A stretch of DNA of 64,000 nucleotides, from the NCBI GenBank assembly GCA_036365515.1, contig CM070877.1, forward strand, positions 59,941,975 through 60,005,974, read 5' to 3'. Source of the stretch: Torymus aiolomorphi. Its lineage: Eukaryota > Arthropoda > Insecta > Hymenoptera > Torymidae. The notes beneath the pieces are model-generated. The model made no database searches and was not told where the DNA came from. It saw nothing but the letters and a program-made list of their open reading frames with translations. The translations under genes and the position numbers were made by a program. Of this stretch, positions 57,591 to 64,000 are shown one piece after another (within the stretch, counting starts at the first letter, position 1; every line of letters starts with the position of its first letter).

Positions 57591-58875
57591 TCAGATTATG
57601 TGGATGTTTTGTTTCACTGTAAGGATTAAGGCAACGATGAAAATTCATGATAAATAGGAGTATCAAAAAATATTGTAACAATAATTTTATTAATTATTTC
57701 TAGAAATGTAGTGAAGAAGAATACATTTTTCATTGGGCTTATAATATTTTGAAGTCGCTTGTTTCGGTATGGAGAGCAGATCTGTTAAATCCCCCTAGTG
57801 ATGAAAAAAAGAATGAAAATTACACATGCGGGAAGCGTGCCCGACCGCACGCCGCTGTCTTTCCAGTTTCATTACTTTTGAACCATTCATTTCTCCAACT
57901 TGCAAGTTTAAACTTTTGTAGTTTAAGACTTGTACTTTCGAGTGGTGTAATGCATTTTGAAGAAAAATGGTATACTTTGAGAAAAATTGCTTTGAACATT
58001 CAACTTGAATTTTCGATCAGAAGAAAGCTTTTTGGAGAAAAAACAATCATACCATCAGAAAGAGGAGGAAAAAATTTATCGATATATGTGTTTTGCTTTT
58101 TTCCGAGAGACTCGGCGTATGGTTATGAGCGAGTTAAACAGAGTGCATTTTACGCATAAACGGCGCCGTGCGCACCCGCTGGCTGGCTTCTGGCGGGCGC
58201 TCCCATATATGTGATGTTATCTGCGATTTTATATATTATGGGATCTCATATGAAATCTCATATGATATTTTCATGCGGGTTTGCAATTTCTATTTAAAAC
58301 CGCTGCCAATTCATTGGCCCGTGGCTTTCTCAAACTTAATTTGCTTATTCCTTTAATGAATTTTTAATAACAAAATTTATACTTTTTGTTACTATTTATG
58401 ACATAATTATAATTAAATTCATTTGTGAAGATTAACAATTATTAATTTTTAAATTATGTATAAAATATGAATAAAATAATAAGTATGATTTTTTTTTTAA
58501 ATCATGTGTGAAAAATAAATAAAATAATTGATTGTAACATTATCGTCAAAACCTTTTAAAATTCCTAAATAACCTTTACTTCAAATTATATTTTCTTTGT
58601 GAAATTTCACACATAGAGTACTTGTCTCTAATAGTATGCCTGTCCATATTTGTGTGCTCTTTCTGGAATTTCCGATTTAAGAAAAATGTTCTAACCTTAA
58701 AAATAATAAATGGCTATCACAAAACAAAAGCAGGTGCACAATACGCGCGCATAGCGCATAGCGCATGTCACTTCCATTTTCTAGTATACATAAATGCGTT
58801 CCCGGATAATTACGATTTTAAAAGAGGGTTAAAATAGTTTTAACCTCAAATATCTCTGAAATTCATAAACGAATT
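57591..58875. other. No supported gene; contains one dispersed motif copy
   Basis: A long plus-strand frame at 57749-58159 begins with TTG and shows no domain. A GC-rich patch lies at 58160-58205. The dispersed motif occurs inverted at about 58296-58318. The final 60 bp (TTTTAACCTCAAATATCTCTGAAATTC) match sequence near 63660 and, inverted, near 8390. Confidence 0.5.
58296..58318 (-). repeat. Dispersed terminal-like motif, copy 3 (inverted)
   Basis: The reverse complement reads GCCAATGAATTGGCAGCGG plus TTTT, identical to the copies at 10028 and 31402, again with TTTGAGAAAGCC-like sequence upstream. Confidence 0.7.
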
Positions 58876-59135
58876 TGTTGTAATGTTGAGGTATTGTGGA
58901 TCATAAATAAGTGAATGTTAGATGGAGTTAATTAATAAAGAAGTATAATAAAGATAGATTGGATACATGTGCTCTACGACTGCACTACATGACGGACGAC
59001 AAGAGAGAGAGATTCTGTGCGCACGGCGCTTGCGCGCCTCGAGTAGGCCGCGCCTCCAAAGTACGAATAGGTGGCACCACTAGTATCATACATTAGGTGA
59101 TTAGGTCTAGATATAATATTTACCATAATTCAACA
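58876..59135 (-). repeat. 3' LTR of Copia element 2
   Basis: 260 bp. It is bounded by GAATT outside and AAGGAGGCG inside on the element strand. Confidence 0.93.
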
Positions 59136-59219
59136 CGCCTCCTTAAATTTATACTCTAGACCTTTACAAAATTTTCTTGTCATAATTACATTTTCTTTGT
59201 TCAACTTTTGTTTACAATT

Positions 59220-60142
59220 TTAAATCAATTTTAACGCTGTTCTATTTTTAACAAATTTTTTCTTGTCTAAACTCTTAGTTAACATATCAGCTATATTACA
59301 GATTGAATCAATTTTAACAATATCTATAATTCCATTTTCGTAATTTTCGTTAATGTAATGATATTGTACTTCGATGTGCTTCGAATTTTTGGTAAAATTT
59401 CCGAACGTTGCTATTGCTACTGCACCTGAGTTGTCTTCGTATATTTTTATGGCATTTTCAAATTTTACGTGAAACGATTCACTCAACAAGTTTCTTATAA
59501 ATGATACTTCTGTCACTGCTTCCGACATAGCTGTATATTCCGCAAAAGTCGAACATTTTGTAACCGTATTCTGTTTATGAGTTTTCCAAAACACTAAATT
59601 TCCAAATAATCTTACTATAAAACCTGTTGTTGATTTTCTGTCTACATTGTCGTCTGCATAGTCAGAGTCTACCATGCAGTCTAATATTTCGCTACTTACA
59701 TGGTTACAATTATACGTTAATTTTAGGTCTTTTGTTTTGACTAAATATTTCAACTTTTTTTTTCAACTTCATAGCCTTTCGGTACATTCACATACACTTC
59801 GGATTTCACATTCCCATTTAAGAACGACGTTTCTACGTCCATTTGTTCTATGAACAATTTATTTTTACAAGAATAAGACAACAAAATTTTTAATGTTTAC
59901 ATTTTTCCTACAGGAGAATAAACATTTTCAACGTATACTTTCTGTTGAAAGCCTCTAACAACTAATCTAGCTTTATATGTGTTATCATTTTTTCTTTTAT
60001 AAACCCATTTAACATCAATTATTTCTTTATCTATAGGTCTATCTACAATTTCCCATGTGTCATTTTTAATTAAGCTTGATATCTCTTTATTCATTGCAAT
60101 TTGCCATTCATGACTTTCTTTTGAGTTTAACGCCTCCTCCAA
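59220..60142 (-). pseudogene. Copia element 2 RT/RNase H remnant with the RT core deleted
   Basis: The start of RT (59897-60142, DVKWVYKRKNDN, VVRGFQQK) continues in another frame through an MDVET-type motif to about 59770. The sequence then jumps directly to KYLVKTKDLKLTY, the connection to RNase H. About 200 codons containing the catalytic FVDD box are absent. RNase H itself (59220-59753) keeps VDSDYADD, RKSTTGF and FAEYTAMSEA. The copy cannot reverse-transcribe on its own. Confidence 0.88.
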
Positions 60143-60249
60143 TGTACCAGGAGTATTCCCATCTACATAATTTACGTAAATAAAGTGTGAAACGGGATTT
60201 CCAAATCTATTTACTGGACTTTTCTTTCTGTCAGATTTTCTCGGTACTT

Positions 60250-61274
60250 TTAGATCTTGTCTATTAGTTTCGGATTCGTTACTTCAAAATTCTCACAATT
60301 GTCGTTGTTTGTTTGATTATTATTAACATCATCACTATATATTTCTTCTCCTCTACCAGACTCGAGAGTCGTAGTAGAAGGAGATTGATTATGTTCATAC
60401 CCTTCATTTTCTAAATTTATAATTACACGATCATTTTCATCATCAGATTTTTCTAAGCAAATTAATTCAATATTTTGTTCAACGACTTCAACGTGTCTAG
60501 CATTAATTACTCTATTATTTACAAGAACTCTATAACCATTTTCGGTATATCCTACTAGTACGTCTAATTCTGCTTTATTATCCCATTTGCTATGTCTTAA
60601 CGCTTCTGGGACTCTTACAAAAACTCTACTACCGTAAATTTTTAAGTGTTGAACATTTGGCCTTTTGCCAAAGAATATTTTATAAGGAGTCTTGTTTTCT
60701 TTTGTGTTAGCAATTGTTCTATTTTTTAAGTAAGCTACGGTTTTCATTACTTCCGGCCAGTATCTCCTATGTATCCTAGCTTCTCTAATCAAACACCTAT
60801 TATGTCAATAGCTGACCTATTATATCTTTCCGCTACGCCATTTAATTCATGGACGTAGGGTGGACAAGATTGTAATTGAATCCCTTTGAATTTAATAAAC
60901 TCATAAATATCTTTGTTTAAATATTCTTTTCCATTGTCACATTGTAACTTTTTTACTCTTTTATTCAAAATGTTTTCAACTTGATTGACAAATTCTATAA
61001 AGCAACTTGCAGTTTCTGACTTGTTTTTAATACAAAAAATTCTAGTGCATTTACTGTAATCGTCTATGAATGTTAGAAAGTATTTTTCACCACCATAACC
61101 TATAGTATTGTGTGGTCCATTTAGATCCGTATGTATTAATTCCAAAATTTCACTGGTTTTTGATCCGTCATTTTTAAATGGTACATTTGACATTTTACTC
61201 TCAATGCAGTTTGCACATTTCATATCAATATTTTCTATTTTACTTGGCGAGCCTATTGCTAATTTATCATTCAC
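60250..61274 (-). pseudogene. Copia element 2 integrase
   Basis: The 60789-61274 frame has the C..C half of the zinc site (CANCIESK), HTDLNGPH and FLTFIDDYS for the first catalytic Asp, QCDNGKEYLN for the second, and PPYVHELNGVAERYNRS for the Glu region. A frameshift near 60790 leads to the 60250-60792 frame with RYWPEVMKTVAYLKNRTIAN and the C-terminal domain. An acidic linker precedes the RT remnant. Confidence 0.9.
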
Positions 61275-61377
61275 TAATTTGTTTAGATATTGAAAATTGA
61301 CGTGGCCTAATGCCCTGTGCCATCTCTCTTTTTCAGTTAATTTTACGTTATTTACATATGTTTCATTTGCTATGCTT

Positions 61378-62679
61378 TTATTTACTTTTCATAAAGTACA
61401 AATTTTCCTTTTTATATGCAATAGCTAATAACTTTGTATATTTATTATAAATTTTGGCATTTTCATTTCTGACTACTACTGTACAATTTTGAGTTATTTT
61501 AGATAAACTTAATAAATTTTGCTTAATTCCGTTTACATAGTATACATTATTTAAAACAATATTTGAAACGTTATAATAATTTTTGAACTGTACTTCTATG
61601 TTGCCTACTTTCGTAGCTTTTAAGATTTTTCCATCCGGTAATTTAACATTTATAGGTTCTTTCAAGTTTACATAATTATCAAAAAATGTATCATTTTGTA
61701 CTATGTGATCAGTGCACCCACTGTCTAATAACCATAGTAATTCGGTACAGTTTTGGTTAAATTCGCATCCTGTTACCTGATTAATTTGCGGATTAACGAC
61801 TTGTGTTACCCAAGCTTCAGTTGAGTCTGCTTCTGCAGTTGTTGCTGAGCGTTGTTCACTAGACGCTTCGCCTCTCTGTTGATTTGGATGTCTACCTACG
61901 CCTCGCCCTCTGCCAGATTGAGTGACTCTGCCTCGGCTGTTGCCTTTCTGTCCATAGTTTGGATGACCTCGTTTCGCACCTCTACCCCTGTTACCCTGAT
62001 GACCCTTTTGACTCCAACAGTCCTTTTGTCGGTGGCCAGTTTTTCCACAGGAAAAGCATTTCCCTTCGAACTTAGCTGTAAAAGTACTCATATTACCTTT
62101 TTTATCAAATTCATTTTTTGACATGTTCTTTTCTTTAATTTTAGATTTGACATAGTCTACTGTCCTTTGTTGCTCCGGTATGACGTCTAGGAAATCTCCA
62201 ATGTAGCTGTAGCTTGGTGGTAATGCTCGAATTAAGTATCTCATCTTTTCGGCTTCTTCTATATTTCCAGCAGCTGCCTTGAACTCGTTCACTGCCTTTT
62301 CGAATTCCACAAAAAATTCATCTACTCGATCATAATTCTTGAGTTTGATTTCTTCCAGTTTTCCTCTACATATTATTTGTAATGACGTGGATTGCGTCAA
62401 ATATATCTTGTCGAACTGAGTTATCATCTCACGAGCAGTTGTGTAGTTTTTTACGTATTCTAACTGCTTGTCTGTTATTGTACTCACTAAAATCGTTCTT
62501 GCTTTTAAGTCCTTTGTCTTCCATTGTGCTTCGTCTTCATCGTTATTTCTTAATCTGTCTGCAGGATCTTTACACTCTTTGTACTCCAGCAGCATCATCA
62601 ATATAATTTTCCCACTTGAGTAATTTTCTCCATCGAAAATTGGTATAACAATATCTTCAAATTTTGCATGTCTCGCCAT
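61378..62679 (-). CDS. Copia element 2 gag-protease, frame intact
   Basis: I start at the ATG at 62679 (MARHAKFEDIVIPIFDGENY); the frame is open to 62925 but the upstream part lacks gag character. It contains a UBN2-type gag core, the zinc knuckle CFSCGKTGHRQKDC, an Arg/Gly-rich stretch and the protease motif LLWLLDSGCTDHIV. The 433-codon reading frame has no internal stop, so it could still make particle protein even though the RT core is deleted. Integrase begins in a new frame after 61378. Confidence 0.85.
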   Translation of the reverse strand: MARHAKFEDIVIPIFDGENYSSGKIILMMLLEYKECKDPADRLRNNDEDEAQWKTKDLKARTILVSTITDKQLEYVKNYTTAREMITQFDKIYLTQSTSLQIICRGKLEEIKLKNYDRVDEFFVEFEKAVNEFKAAAGNIEEAEKMRYLIRALPPSYSYIGDFLDVIPEQQRTVDYVKSKIKEKNMSKNEFDKKGNMSTFTAKFEGKCFSCGKTGHRQKDCWSQKGHQGNRGRGAKRGHPNYGQKGNSRGRVTQSGRGRGVGRHPNQQRGEASSEQRSATTAEADSTEAWVTQVVNPQINQVTGCEFNQNCTELLWLLDSGCTDHIVQNDTFFDNYVNLKEPINVKLPDGKILKATKVGNIEVQFKNYYNVSNIVLNNVYYVNGIKQNLLSLSKITQNCTVVVRNENAKIYNKYTKLLAIAYKKENLYFMKSK

Positions 62680-63100
62680 TTCACTCTCTCTTGATTTCCA
62701 ATTTATTTCAATAATTTTATTTAACAGCAAGACTTGTTTAATTCCTCGTACAAAACTTTTTCTAAATATATTTCTCAATTTAATATTCAGCACTATTTCT
62801 TTGTTATTTAACTTTTCTTCGTTTTTCATTTGCAACGTGTTCAACCTCAAAATTCGCCACGTGCTCAGTACTGGTGCTCCGCCGCATGCTCCGACTAGGA
62901 ATTCTAATCGGTCTGCATCATTCACTTTTCAACATTAATCTTTGATTCTTTTTTCATAAATCACTTCTTGACATCTTCAGTTTCTTCTTTCGACTTATAT
63001 TTTTCTCGATTTTCTACTTTTTAATTTTTAACACTTGTTTTCTCTACGCGACTCGAAAGTACACGTAGAAGAAAAAATACATTACCGGACAACCACGAAC

Positions 63101-63111
63101 TTCGGCTACCA
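63101..63111 (-). other. Primer-binding site of Copia element 2
   Basis: TGGTAGCCGAA on the minus strand abuts the 5' LTR, the same initiator-tRNA-Met-like start (TGGTAGC) as element 1. Confidence 0.7.
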
Positions 63112-63373
63112 TGTTGTAATGTTGAGGTATTGTGGATCATAAATAAGTGAATGTTAGACGGAGTTAATTAATAAAGAAGTATAATGAAGATAGATTGGAT
63201 ACATGCGCTCTACGTCTGCACTACATGACGGTTGACAAGTAAGAGAGAGATTCTGTGCGCACGGCGCTTGCACGCCTCGAGTACGCCGCGTCTCGAAAGT
63301 ACGAATAGGTGGCGCCACTAGTATCATATATTCGGTGATTAGGTCTAGCTATAATATTTACCATAATTCAACA
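63112..63373 (-). repeat. 5' LTR of Copia element 2
   Basis: 262 bp. It is bounded by the primer site on the inside and by GAATT at 63374-63378 outside. Confidence 0.93.
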
Positions 63374-63378
63374 GAATT

Positions 63379-64000
63379 CTTTTACCCTAAAAACTTTTCT
63401 AATAAATAATATACAAACTCTACATCTCCACCAAATTTCAAAGAAAGTGAAACAATTTTAATGTAGTTATATTTTGCGACAACAAAGAAAGTCATTTTCA
63501 AAAATACTAAAATTTTAAATATCAAACATCTCAAAAAATAACCGTATAATCTGGACTTACAGGTATTGCCTATATCGCATATAAAATAGTCCATAAATGT
63601 CAAGCCGATACATGAAGTCGTATTGAGAAATTACGTTTAAAAAAAAGCGTAAAAAAATTTTAACCTTAAATATCTCTAAAAATCATGAGACAATTCTTTT
63701 ACCTAAAGGACTTATACGATAATATGTAAACTTGTTGCGGCGCGAGTTCCAAGACGTCCACGCCCCCGCGGACTCAATTCGGAGAATTAACTCCGCACGG
63801 ATCCGCCGGGTGTCTCGAGGGCGCAAAGCCGCCCTGGGAAATAAAACCCGCTCGCACGCGTTCCTCGCCCTCTTCACGCTCTGCATGCGGCGCCTGTCTG
63901 GAGCAGCCGCGATTATACACGCAAGTATTTGTCCACGCTGTCTTCAATTCTTTTCCACACACTCAACCTCATTTATATACACAGTTTAGTTTATTTTAAT
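63379..64000. other. Repeat-derived AT-rich flank then a CpG-rich block; no gene called
   Basis: 63640-63690 repeats the TTTTAACCT.AAATATCTCT phrase seen left of this Copia element at 58838, so the element probably sits in or beside a dispersed repeat. From 63735 to 63910 the sequence is CpG-rich with overlapping short frames on both strands and no recognised domain. It may be a host exon or promoter cut by the window edge. Confidence 0.45.

Larger units (their letters stand above)
58876..63373 (-). mobile_element. Copia (Ty1) retrotransposon, element 2, internally deleted
   Basis: It is flanked by the target duplication GAATT (58871-58875 and 63374-63378). LTRs of 260 and 262 bp start TGTTGAATTATGG and end ATTACAACA on the element strand and differ at roughly a dozen positions. 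The order is gag-protease, integrase, RT remnant, RNase H. The same purine tract (AAGGAGGCG) and primer-site type as element 1, and clearly related proteins, place both in one lineage. Confidence 0.95.

Noticed and set aside
57749..58159. 136-codon plus-strand frame
   Set aside because: It begins with TTG, overlaps other open frames, lacks a recognisable domain and shows no splice or promoter context.

Overview
This window reads as insect nuclear DNA, possibly hymenopteran. Intergenic DNA is AT-rich, the convincing introns are only about 75-110 bp with GT-AG ends, simple repeats (GT, GA, CGCA, TA) are long, and nearly every coding region belongs to an integrated virus-like or mobile element. 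No bacterial operon, rRNA or convincing tRNA was seen. The assignment to insect is inference from element content and gene structure, not from a diagnostic host gene.

Layout. (1) 1-3.8 kb, minus strand: a virus-like (Polinton/adintovirus-type) block with a packaging ATPase, an adenovirus-pX-like minor capsid ORF joined to it by a TAATG stop/start overlap, a further small ORF, an unrecognised 237-aa protein behind its own TATA box, and a broken coiled-coil protein. (2) 4.1-5.3 kb: a 735-bp duplicated satellite. (3) 6.1-6.9 kb: an acidic, Cys-rich zinc-binding protein. (4) 7-9.6 kb: simple repeats, a small MITE, diverged repeats and a near-perfect 619-bp palindrome. (5) 11.06-20.07 kb: a gag-only LTR retrotransposon whose 5' LTR was split by a 5.75-kb hAT transposon; the other LTR preserves the empty site. 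(6) 20.1-21.4 kb: a second, divergent relative of the 1918-2631 protein and a small basic ORF. (7) 22.4-29.3 kb: a 6.8-kb fold-back element whose arms carry oppositely oriented decayed copies of the same transposase-like gene. (8) 29.26-30.6 kb: a TATA-to-poly(A) GC-rich unit containing eight hairpins with the same apical core and covarying stems.

(9) 32.1-32.6 kb: a small fold-back element made of 30-bp units. (10) 33.7-38.5 kb and 58.9-63.4 kb: two related Copia elements (5-bp target duplications GTGCC and GAATT), both minus strand and both defective. (11) 42.0-46.6 kb: a near-complete Helitron Rep/helicase with one frameshift and one stop. (12) 47.5-48.6 kb: an intact five-exon gene for an RPA-like double OB-fold protein, the best candidate for a working gene here. 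(13) 55.25-55.83 kb: three phase-consistent 3' exons of an unrecognised protein. (14) 56.7-57.6 kb: a Penelope-like fragment with a GIY-YIG domain.

Together this is a mobile-element nest. The parts most worth pursuing are the covarying hairpin array, the pair of unrecognised virus-like proteins with their packaging-ATPase neighbour, and the large fold-back element.
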